From Pseudomonas viridiflava (GTDB lineage Bacteria; Pseudomonadota; Gammaproteobacteria; Pseudomonadales; Pseudomonadaceae): 64,000 nucleotides of DNA. This document shows, piece by piece, positions 29,363 through 36,348 of this stretch. The position numbers were made by a program, and so were the translations under genes. Under the pieces are notes generated by a model, which was not told where the DNA came from, did no database searches, and saw only the letters and a program-made list of their open reading frames with translations. Position 1 is the stretch's first letter; the number at the start of each line of letters is the position of its first letter. The stretch lies in NCBI RefSeq assembly GCF_900582195.1, contig NZ_UTHA01000029.1, forward strand, positions 62,001-126,000, given 5' to 3'.

Positions 29363-30295
29363 ATGAGTTTTGAAACCTTCGGTCAGCCGTTGCTGACCTT
29401 TCCCGACGCTGAAAAAAGTCCCCTGAGCATTCGCGCCAAGGCGTTGGTGTTCGTTGATCCGCGCTCGCGTCAACTGCGTGAAGAGCTGGAGCAATTGGCG
29501 CCGCGTTCGACCTCGGTATTGATCCGTGGCGAGACCGGCACCGGTAAAGAATTGCTTGCCCGGCATATCCATCGCGCCAGTGACCGCAGCGGCCTGTTTG
29601 TTTCGGTCAATTGCGGGGCAATCAGCCCGACTTACGCCGATGCCGAACTGTTCGGCTACGCCGCCGGCAGTTACAGCGGCTCGGCCAGCAGCCGCGCAGG
29701 CTGGTTTGGTTCGGCCAATGGCGGCACCTTGTATCTGGATGAAATCGGCGATTTGCCGTTGCCGATCCAGATCAAATTGCTCGCTGCTTTGGAAAATCAC
29801 GAGGTCACCCGTGTCGGCGCGCATCAGCCGAGCCCGGTGGATGTGCGCCTGGTGGCCGCGACCAGCATCGATCTGGCGCAAGCGGTAGACGCCGGGAAAT
29901 TCCACGAGCGCCTTTATCACTACCTCAGCGAGGGCCACCTCGAGTTGCCGGCGTTGCGCGCGCGTACCGGCGATATCCTCTCGCTGGCGGAGTATTTCCT
30001 CGGCATCTACAGCCAGCGTCTGGACTTGCCGGTGCCATTGATCAGCGAAGCGGCGCAGCATGTGCTCGAACAACACAGCTGGCCGGGCAACACTCGAGAG
30101 CTGGAGAACGTCATTCATTTCGCGTTGCTGGTGAGCACGGGCGACGAGATTCTGCCGGAGCACCTGAACCTGCCCGAGGCGTCTGGCCCGCAGCTTCAGA
30201 TCGAACGGCTGGTGGCACAAATCAACATCGGCGGTAGCGTCGATGAGCGTAAGGCATTGAAAGATTTGCTGATTCGTTTGAGTGAGGGTTTGTAA
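29363..30295 (+). CDS. Minimal sigma-54 interacting AAA+ protein lacking sensor and HTH domains
   Basis: This 310-residue protein is almost only a sigma-54 activator AAA+ domain: Walker A GETGTGKE (56-63), Walker B GTLYLDEIGD (121-130), and the PALRARTGDI and SWPGNTRELEN segments. Two things are odd. The GAFTGA loop that contacts sigma-54 reads GSYSGS (102-107). After the AAA+ domain only about 35 residues remain and they contain no Fis-type HTH, so DNA binding is not evident. No N-terminal sensor domain is present either. SfnR-type regulators of sulfone use are nearby analogues. It could act from solution, with a partner, or be a degenerate activator. Confidence 0.85.
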   Translation: MSFETFGQPLLTFPDAEKSPLSIRAKALVFVDPRSRQLREELEQLAPRSTSVLIRGETGTGKELLARHIHRASDRSGLFVSVNCGAISPTYADAELFGYAAGSYSGSASSRAGWFGSANGGTLYLDEIGDLPLPIQIKLLAALENHEVTRVGAHQPSPVDVRLVAATSIDLAQAVDAGKFHERLYHYLSEGHLELPALRARTGDILSLAEYFLGIYSQRLDLPVPLISEAAQHVLEQHSWPGNTRELENVIHFALLVSTGDEILPEHLNLPEASGPQLQIERLVAQINIGGSVDERKALKDLLIRLSEGL

Positions 30296-30322
30296 CCGTT
30301 TTGTTCAACATGAACAAAATGG
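30296..30322. promoter_or_regulatory. 27-bp near-perfect palindrome after the sigma-54-type gene
   Basis: CCGTTTTGTTCA and TGAACAAAATGG are separated by ACA; the only mismatch is G opposite T. It begins directly after the TAA stop at 30293-30295. It has no T-tract, so an operator for the downstream metQ-like gene is as plausible as a terminator. Confidence 0.5.
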
Positions 30323-30342
30323 AATATGAAGCTGAATAAACG

Positions 30343-30359
30343 TTATTGTCCGGGAATAA
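30343..30359 (+). promoter_or_regulatory. Candidate CysB site upstream of the orphan metQ-like gene
   Basis: TTATTGTCCGGGAATAA places two opposing CysB-like half-sites back to back with perfect TTATT/AATAA ends. The word TATTGTCCG repeats again at 30371. It lies about 100-120 bp before the start codon at 30462. Confidence 0.5.
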
Positions 30360-30461
30360 AAAATCCCGGTATTGTCCGACCCACGCCAGCGATATCACTT
30401 CACTGGCACACGTATTAATGCCGTCGTCGATGACGACCGTGATTTTCGATAAGGACACTGC

Positions 30462-31259
30462 ATGAAAAAGGTTCTGTTGTTTACCGCATTGGCGGCTGCT
30501 CTGACTGCTTCCCTGGCCAATGCCGGCGAAAAACTGGTAGTTGCCGCGACCCCGGTGCCGCACGCTGAAATCCTTGAGCTGATCAAACCGACCTTGGCCA
30601 AAGAAGGCGTGGATCTGGAAATCAAAGTCTTCACCGACTACGTTCAGCCGAACGTACAGGTTGGCGAGAAGCGTCTGGACGCCAACTACTTCCAGACCCT
30701 GCCGTACCTGAACAGCTTCAACCAGGGTAAGTACAAGGACGACAAAGCCAAGTACCTGGTGACCGTGCAAGGCGTGCATGTTGAACCGTTCGGTGGCTAC
30801 TCGAGCAAGTACAAGACCCTGGCTGAATTGCCGGACGGCGCGACCATCGCCATCCCGAACGAAGGCAGCAACAGCGGCCGTGCGCTGATCCTGCTACAGA
30901 AGGCTGGCCTGATCGAACTGAAAGACCCGAAAAATGCTTTGGCAACGCCGAAAGACATCGCCAAGAACCCGCACAACTTCAAGTTCAAGGAACTGGAATC
31001 GGCGTTGCTGCCACGGGTTCTGAAAGAAGTTGATCTGGACATGATCAACACCAACTATGCGCTGGAAGCCAAGTTGAACCCGCAGAAAGATGCGCTGGTG
31101 ATCGAAGGCGCTGACTCGCCGTACGTAAACTTCCTGGTGGCCCGTGAGGACAACAAGAACAGCGACGCGATCCAGAAACTGGCCAAAGCCCTGACCAGCC
31201 CGGAAGTCAAAGCGTTCATCGAGAAGAAGTACAACGGCGCAGTATTGCCGGCGTTCTGA
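30462..31259 (+). CDS. Orphan MetQ/NlpA-family substrate-binding protein without lipobox
   Basis: This 265-residue periplasmic binding protein has signal peptide MKKVLLFTALAAALTASLANA and a Gly where lipoprotein MetQ proteins have the lipid-anchored Cys, so it should be soluble. The domain shows LVVAATPVPHAEILELIKP, FTDYVQPNVQVGEKRLDANYFQ, IPNEGSNSGRALILLQKAGLI and NTNYALEAKLNP, all typical of the NlpA family. No permease or ATPase is directly linked. It could serve the MetNI encoded at 46.5-48.3 kb or another importer. The ligand is probably methionine or a related sulfur compound. It ends in a good terminator. Confidence 0.87.
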   Translation: MKKVLLFTALAAALTASLANAGEKLVVAATPVPHAEILELIKPTLAKEGVDLEIKVFTDYVQPNVQVGEKRLDANYFQTLPYLNSFNQGKYKDDKAKYLVTVQGVHVEPFGGYSSKYKTLAELPDGATIAIPNEGSNSGRALILLQKAGLIELKDPKNALATPKDIAKNPHNFKFKELESALLPRVLKEVDLDMINTNYALEAKLNPQKDALVIEGADSPYVNFLVAREDNKNSDAIQKLAKALTSPEVKAFIEKKYNGAVLPAF

Positions 31260-31291
31260 TCTGACGCTTGAGTGAACCCCTTCAAGGTATG

Positions 31292-31328
31292 AAAACGCCG
31301 ATGGCCAGTGATGGTCATCGGCGTTTTT
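31292..31328 (+). terminator. Rho-independent terminator after the metQ-like gene
   Basis: The stem AAAACGCCGATG / CATCGGCGTTTT, extended inward with one G-T pair, is followed by a T-run; it starts 33 bp after the stop. Confidence 0.85.
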
Positions 31329-31355
31329 GTGTGCGGCTGATCTATGGCGCGCGCT

Positions 31356-31386
31356 GATCGTTCCCACGCTCTGCGTGGGAACGATC
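31356..31386. repeat. 31-bp perfect palindrome of the GATCGTTCCCACGC family
   Basis: The GATCGTTCCCACGC arm is followed by TCT and the exact inverted arm. It is a short version of the compound element at 16664. Confidence 0.9.
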
Positions 31387-31396
31387 GATAAAAGGC

Positions 31397-31489
31397 TTAG
31401 GCCACCCCGGCCTTCAACGCCCTTCTCAACGCCACCAACAATTTCACAATGTCCTGCGGATCCAGTCGCTGCGGCACTTTTACGTCCAT
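31397..31489 (-). CDS. Possible 30-residue small protein
   Basis: A short frame MDVKVPQRLDPQDIVKLLVA... of 30 residues, ending ALKAGVA, starts at an ATG with GGAAGAGA 5 bp upstream on the minus strand. It could form one amphipathic helix. It has no recognised homologue. Its ribosome-binding site and Pseudomonas-like codon use are the only support. It may instead be a remnant of a longer gene. Confidence 0.3.
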   Translation of the reverse strand: MDVKVPQRLDPQDIVKLLVALRRALKAGVA

Positions 31490-31771
31490 GTTCTCTTCCT
31501 TGTTATGGGTTTGGCCGGAGGAGTCTGGCCAAAAGCTGTTCGTCCTTGGAGGGCTTTCATGAAAAAAAGATCCGTCCTACAGCGCAAAGGAAAATAGCCT
31601 TCTTATTCCTTCCCGGCAAACCCACAAGATAGTTTTTTGGGTGATATCAATATGCTTTAACGGTATTTAAATTCTTGTTTTTATACCTATAAAGTCGGTG
31701 CTTGCCGGACAGCCACCCGTTGTCCGAGGAGTGCACCACCGTCGCTTACCGAGCGGCGTCCAGGACGTTTC
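31490..31771. promoter_or_regulatory. Spacer with promoter of the polar amino-acid importer and CysB-like site
   Basis: No gene is supported here. TTATTCCTTC at 31603-31612 and AAGGAAAATA at 31587-31596 resemble CysB half-sites, here in divergent order. An AT-rich stretch at about 31630-31700 probably contains the promoter. Confidence 0.4.
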
Positions 31772-32437
31772 ATGACTTTTGATTACACATTTATCCTCAG
31801 CACCCTGCCGGCGTTTCTCAAAGCCGTGGGCGTGACGCTGCAGGTCGGATTCATCGCCATCGGCACCTCACTGTTGGTGGCGCTGCTCAACGCGACGATT
31901 CTGGTGTTCCGCACGCCATACCTGCAAAAACTGGTCGGCCTCTATGTGGAACTGGCGCGCAACACACCGCTGCTGATCCAGTTGTTTTTCGTTTACTTCG
32001 CCTTGCCGGCAGTGGGGATCCAGGTTTCCGGGTTCACTGCCGCGATCATCACCATGACCTTCCTCGGCGGCGCCTACCTTACCGAAGTGCTGCGCGCCGG
32101 CGTCGACGCAGTGCCGCAGGCGCAACTGGAATCCGGGCGCTCTATCGGCCTGTCCCACGGCCAGTTGCTGCGCTACGTGATCCTGCCGCAAGCGGGGATT
32201 CTCAGCCTGCCATCGCTGTTCGCCAATTTCATTTTCCTGCTCAAGGAAACCACCGTGGTCTCGGCGGTCGCGGTGCCGGAAATTCTCTACACCACCAAAA
32301 GTTACATCGCGCTCTATTACAAAACCTACGAAATGCTCGCCGTGCTGACGCTGATCTGCGTGCTGTTGTTCCTGCCGTTGTCGCTGCTGCTCAGTCGTCT
32401 GGAAAGGAGGCTCCAGCATGGCCAGTTCGGGTCTTGA
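31772..32437 (+). CDS. Polar amino-acid ABC transporter permease 1
   Basis: This 221-residue permease of the HisM/GlnP type has about five TM segments and the EAA-type loop (QLESGRSIGLSHGQLLRYVILPQAG, near residues 118-142). NTPLLIQLFFVYFALP matches the amino-acid permease signature. It overlaps the next permease gene by 20 bp. It is the first gene of a four-gene importer operon. A sulfur-compound substrate is inferred from the neighbourhood and the upstream CysB-like site, not from the protein. Confidence 0.88.
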   Translation: MTFDYTFILSTLPAFLKAVGVTLQVGFIAIGTSLLVALLNATILVFRTPYLQKLVGLYVELARNTPLLIQLFFVYFALPAVGIQVSGFTAAIITMTFLGGAYLTEVLRAGVDAVPQAQLESGRSIGLSHGQLLRYVILPQAGILSLPSLFANFIFLLKETTVVSAVAVPEILYTTKSYIALYYKTYEMLAVLTLICVLLFLPLSLLLSRLERRLQHGQFGS

Positions 32438-33077
32438 ACTGCTCTGGGTGTCGTTGCCGCAATTGGCCAAAGGCGCCGGGCAAACTCTGTCTATTTCATT
32501 TCTGAGCATCGCCATCAGCACTGTCGGCGGCGTGCTTTACGGCGTGTTGCGCACGCTCAACGTGACATGGCTGAACGCGATTTTGCGGGTGTATCTGGAA
32601 CTGTTTCGGGCGATTCCGGTGCTGGTCTGGTTGTATCTGTTGTTCTTCGGCTTACCGATCTTCTTCGGCCTGAGCATTCCGAGCTTCTGGTGCGCGGTGC
32701 TGGTGCTGTCGCTGTGGGGCGCCAGCGAGGTCGGTGAAGTGGCGCGCGGTGCGCTGCATTCGTTGCCGCGCGGGCAGCGTGAAGCGGGGCTGTCGATCGG
32801 TCTGAACGCGGCGCAACTCTACGGCTACGTGCTGCTGCCGCAAGCGCTGAAACGCATGACACCGCCGACCATCAACGTCTACACGCGGATCATCAAGACC
32901 AGCTCGCTGGCGGTGCTGATCGGCGTGGTGGATGTGATCAAGGTCGGCCAACAGATCATCGAACGCACCTACGAATCGGTGCTGATCTACGGCGCGCTGT
33001 TTCTGTTTTTCTTTTTCATCTGCTACCCGCTGTCGGCCGCCTCGCGCGTGCTGGAGCGGCGCTGGACGCAAGTATGA
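32418..33077 (+). CDS. Polar amino-acid ABC transporter permease 2
   Basis: This 219-residue paralogue of the preceding permease has FRAIPVLVWLYLLFFGLP and an EAA loop (QREAGLSIGLNAAQLYGYVLLPQALKRM, near residues 120-147). The two should form a heterodimeric channel. The start lies 20 bp inside the upstream gene and follows GGAAAGGAGG. The stop overlaps the ATPase start by 4 bp, so translation is coupled. Confidence 0.88.
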   Translation: MASSGLELLWVSLPQLAKGAGQTLSISFLSIAISTVGGVLYGVLRTLNVTWLNAILRVYLELFRAIPVLVWLYLLFFGLPIFFGLSIPSFWCAVLVLSLWGASEVGEVARGALHSLPRGQREAGLSIGLNAAQLYGYVLLPQALKRMTPPTINVYTRIIKTSSLAVLIGVVDVIKVGQQIIERTYESVLIYGALFLFFFFICYPLSAASRVLERRWTQV

Positions 33078-33856
33078 GCGCATTGATCGAATTTCACGGT
33101 TTCAACAAATTCTATGGCGAGCAGCAGGTGCTCAACGGCATCGACCTGCAAGTGCAGAGTGGCGAGGTGATCGTCATCCTCGGCCCCAGCGGTTGCGGCA
33201 AAAGCACCTTGCTGCGTTGCCTCAATGGTCTGGAAGAAGCCCACAGCGGCAGCCTGAAATTTCTCGGTAGGGAATTGCTGAACAAGGCCTCCGACTGGCG
33301 GGAGATCCGCCAACAGATCGGCATGGTGTTCCAGAGTTATCACCTGTTCCCGCACATGAGTGTGCTCGACAATCTGCTGCTTGGCCCGCTCAAGGTGCAG
33401 AAGCGTCAGCGCCGCGAAGCGCAGCAACAAGCCGAAGCGCTGCTTGAACGCGTGGGGCTTCTGGACAAGCGCGACGCCTTTCCGCGTCAGCTCTCCGGTG
33501 GCCAGCAGCAACGCATCGCCATCGTCCGCTCACTGTGCATGAACCCACGGGTCATGCTCTTCGACGAAGTCACCGCCGCCCTCGACCCGGAGATGGTCAA
33601 GGAAGTTCTACAGGTCATTCAGGGTCTGGCCCGCGAAGGCATGACCCTGTTGATCGTCACCCATGAAATGGCCTTCGCCCGCGCGGTGGCCGACCGCATC
33701 GTGTTCATGGATGCCGGGCGCATCCTCGAACAGAACCCGCCCGAGATTTTCTTTACGAACCCGCAAACCGCACGCGCGCAGCAGTTTCTGGAGAAGTTCT
33801 CCTTCGTGGCAACACTGCCAAAAACGAATCCGACAAAGGAACTGGAACTGTTATGA
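33074..33856 (+). CDS. Polar amino-acid ABC transporter ATP-binding protein
   Basis: This 260-residue ABC ATPase has Walker A GPSGCGKS (37-44), signature LSGGQ (140-144) and Walker B MLFDEV (161-166). The usual DEP is DEV here, as in a minority of amino-acid importers. The switch His is in IVTHEMAFA. It overlaps both neighbours by 4 bp in the permease-permease-ATPase-binding protein operon. Confidence 0.9.
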   Translation: MSALIEFHGFNKFYGEQQVLNGIDLQVQSGEVIVILGPSGCGKSTLLRCLNGLEEAHSGSLKFLGRELLNKASDWREIRQQIGMVFQSYHLFPHMSVLDNLLLGPLKVQKRQRREAQQQAEALLERVGLLDKRDAFPRQLSGGQQQRIAIVRSLCMNPRVMLFDEVTAALDPEMVKEVLQVIQGLAREGMTLLIVTHEMAFARAVADRIVFMDAGRILEQNPPEIFFTNPQTARAQQFLEKFSFVATLPKTNPTKELELL

Positions 33857-34725
33857 AAACTGCCGCTTTTTTACTGCCCCTGCTCAGCCTTGCCTTGCTT
33901 GCCGGTTGCAGCAAGACCGAAGAACCGCCAAAGCCGAAAGTCGCCAGCGAAAGCACCGCGCCGGCCGGTTATCTGGACAAGATCAAGGCTCGCGACAAGT
34001 TGATTGTCGGCGTCTTCACCGACAAGCCACCGTTCGGTTTTGTCGATGAGGCCGGGCGCTACGTCGGCTTCGATACTGATATCGGCCGACGTTTCGCCAA
34101 GGATCTGCTCGGCGATGAAAACAAGGTCGAGTTCGTCGCGGTGGAGCCGGCGAGCCGTATTCCGTTCCTGCAAAGCGACAAGGTCGACCTGATCCTCGCC
34201 AACATGACCGTGACCCCGGAGCGCAAGGAAGCGGTGGAATTCACCAACCCGAATCTCAAGGTGGCGGTGCAGGCGCTGGTGCCGCAAAGCAGCGCGGTGA
34301 AAACCCTCGATGATCTGGCAACCCGCACTACCATCGTCACTACCGGCACCACTGCGGATATCTGGCTGACCAAGAATCATCCGGACTGGAAGCTGCTCAA
34401 GTTCGAGAAAAACTCCGAATCGCTGCAAGCCTTGGCCAACGGTCGTGGTGATGCATACGCGCAGGACAATCTGGTGTTGTTCAGCTGGGCCAAGCAGAAC
34501 CCGGGCTATCGCGTGCTGGATGAAAAACTCGGTGCCGAAGCGCCGATTGCGCCGGCGGTGAAGAAGGGCAATATCGAGCTGCGTGACTGGGTGAATACCG
34601 AGCTGACCAAGCTGGGTGAGGAGAAGTATCTGCTCAAGCTGTACGACCAATATGTGCGCAAAGAGCTGAGTGATGACACCAAGCCTGAGAGCGTGATTGT
34701 CGAGGGTGGCAAGTGGCAGGGGTGA
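33853..34725 (+). CDS. Lipoprotein substrate-binding protein of amino-acid ABC importer (cyst(e)ine-type suspected)
   Basis: This 290-residue lipoprotein has lipobox LLAGC with Cys19. The SBP_bac_3 domain shows LIVGVFTDKPPFGFVDEAGRYVGFDTDIGRRFAKDL and VDLILANMTVTPERKEAVEFTNP (read as segments), a typical amino-acid-binding fold. It resembles cysteine-binding lipoproteins of the CjaA/PEB1 type, which would suit the sulfur-rich setting; glutamate or aspartate are alternatives. It overlaps the ATPase gene by 4 bp and ends the operon. A dispersed palindrome-ended repeat follows. Confidence 0.85.
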   Translation: MKTAAFLLPLLSLALLAGCSKTEEPPKPKVASESTAPAGYLDKIKARDKLIVGVFTDKPPFGFVDEAGRYVGFDTDIGRRFAKDLLGDENKVEFVAVEPASRIPFLQSDKVDLILANMTVTPERKEAVEFTNPNLKVAVQALVPQSSAVKTLDDLATRTTIVTTGTTADIWLTKNHPDWKLLKFEKNSESLQALANGRGDAYAQDNLVLFSWAKQNPGYRVLDEKLGAEAPIAPAVKKGNIELRDWVNTELTKLGEEKYLLKLYDQYVRKELSDDTKPESVIVEGGKWQG

Positions 34726-34761
34726 TTGCCTGTTGAGTCGGTGGTGAGGCTCAAGGGCAAT

Positions 34762-34979
34762 CCCTCACCCCAGCCCTCTCCCGGAGGGAGAGGGAGCCGA
34801 CCGAGGTGTCTTGCATCAGACATCGACCTGACAAACCGAGTCGATTATGGATTCACAGACGCATTTCGCGTCGGCGTCACTTCGATTTTGGATTCACAGA
34901 TGCATTTTCACGTCGGCGCCACTCTTGAGCATCCCTCGGTCAGTCCCCTCTCCCTTTGGGAGAGGGTTAGGGTGAGGGG
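34762..34979 (+). repeat. Dispersed palindrome-ended repeat, copy 3 (218 bp, internal duplication)
   Basis: Same ends as copies 1 and 2. The interior is longer because a GATTATGGATTCACAGACGC block recurs about 39 bp later as GATTTTGGATTCACAGATGC. It lies between two convergent genes. Confidence 0.87.
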
Positions 34980-34995
34980 CTTTTGGCTGGAGCGC

Positions 34996-36192
34996 TCAAT
35001 CCGGCCAATGCCACGCCGGCTCATCCAGTACCCGCTGGCCGACAATCCCGGTCTGCCCCAGGGATTTTTCCAGCACGATGCAGTTGCACTCCGGGTCTTC
35101 CTGCAACGCCGAAATCAACCGCCGCGCATGGGACACCACCCACACCTGACACTGCTCAGATGCGCGAATGATCAACCGCGCCAGCGCCGGCAACAGATCC
35201 GGGTGCAGACTGGTTTCCGGTTCGTTCAGCACCATCAGCGACGGCGGCCTCGGCGTCAGTAGCGCTGCGACCTGTAACAGGTAGCGCAATGTCCCGTCCG
35301 ACAACTCCGCCGCCGACAACGGCCGCAACAAACCTTCCTGATAAAACTCGATGGCAAAGCGTCCGCCAGCCTCGGCTTCGATGTGCACCCGCGCGCCGGG
35401 AAAAGCATCGGTAATCGCCGCACGCATCGCGTCACCATCACCCATCTCGATGATGGTCTGCAACGCCGCCGCCAGATCACGCCCATCGTGATGCAGCACC
35501 GGCGTGCGCGTACCCAATTGCGGTTGGCGCACCGGTGCATCGGCGTCGGTGCGAAAGTGATCGTAAAAGCGCCAGCGGCGAATGAACTCGCGCATCTGAA
35601 ACACTTCCGGCGAGCTGCGCAGGCTACCGACCTGATCAAACAAGCTGTCGAAATTCGGCGTGTGTTGCGCCAGCACGTCCCATTGGCGCTCGGCGCGTGC
35701 GCGGATCATCGGGCCGTCGCGATCCACCAGCAGGCTGGCGGGGCGGTAAAGCGCGCCGGCCCAGATGCACTCGCGCTTGATCTGCGGGTCGAGGCTGAAG
35801 CGCGAGGGAATCGGCCGAGAATGCTCGGGCAGCATGAAGTGCCCGTTGGAGTCGGGCAGGCCGAGGCTGATCGAATAACTGAAATCTTCCCCGGCGAACC
35901 CCAGGCGCAGACGCTTTACACCTTGGCGTACTGTCGACTGGATCGGCACCTCGCCGTTACGCATGCGCCGGCTGATGGTTTCCGGCCCGGCCCAGAAAGT
36001 CGAATCCAGCCCGCCCTCGCGGGCCAGCGCATTGACCACACCGCCTTGGGCGGTTTCCGCCAGCAGGCGCAAGGCCCGGTAGAGATTGGACTTGCCGCTG
36101 CCGTTGGGGCCGGTGATCAGGTTCAGCCGGCCAAGCGGGATCACCAGTTTGTTGATCGAACGGTAATTGGCCACTGCCAGGGTGTTAAGCAT
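34996..36192 (-). CDS. AAA-family (SMC/RecF-like) ATPase
   Basis: This 398-residue protein opens with FRSINKLVIPL-like strand residues and has Walker A GPNGSGKS (28-35). Later come an ABC-like signature LSDGTLRYL and Walker B LMVLNEPETSLHPDLL near residues 317-335. The D-loop region WVVSHARRLISAL follows. It belongs to the AAA_15/AAA_21 group of single-chain ATPases related to RecF and OLD. No nuclease domain is fused and no partner gene adjoins, so a defence role is not supported. The function is unknown. It is divergent from the RND operon. Confidence 0.82.
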   Translation of the reverse strand: MLNTLAVANYRSINKLVIPLGRLNLITGPNGSGKSNLYRALRLLAETAQGGVVNALAREGGLDSTFWAGPETISRRMRNGEVPIQSTVRQGVKRLRLGFAGEDFSYSISLGLPDSNGHFMLPEHSRPIPSRFSLDPQIKRECIWAGALYRPASLLVDRDGPMIRARAERQWDVLAQHTPNFDSLFDQVGSLRSSPEVFQMREFIRRWRFYDHFRTDADAPVRQPQLGTRTPVLHHDGRDLAAALQTIIEMGDGDAMRAAITDAFPGARVHIEAEAGGRFAIEFYQEGLLRPLSAAELSDGTLRYLLQVAALLTPRPPSLMVLNEPETSLHPDLLPALARLIIRASEQCQVWVVSHARRLISALQEDPECNCIVLEKSLGQTGIVGQRVLDEPAWHWPD

Positions 36193-36348
36193 GGAAGTCC
36201 TTCTCTGGATGCACTGAATCTGCGACAGAATACCCCTGCGGCAGCGCCGACATGGAAAAATGGGGGGACGAACGGGCGAACGTTGAACCCTGTTCTAAGC
36301 TCACAGTCGTATCGTCACTTGCACGTTCGTACACAGGAAGGAGTCTGC

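Noticed and set aside
30405..30430. TGGCAC word upstream of the metQ-like gene considered as a sigma-54 promoter
   Set aside because: The -12 element is AA rather than GC at the required spacing.
34996..36192. AAA ATPase considered as an OLD-type or other anti-phage defence gene
   Set aside because: No fused or adjacent nuclease or second defence gene, and no mobile-element signs.
35383..36348. Long open frame upstream of and in frame with the first RND adaptor
   Set aside because: It runs antisense to the AAA ATPase gene, has shadow-type composition, and the lipoprotein signal with AAGGAG fixes the adaptor start at 36349.
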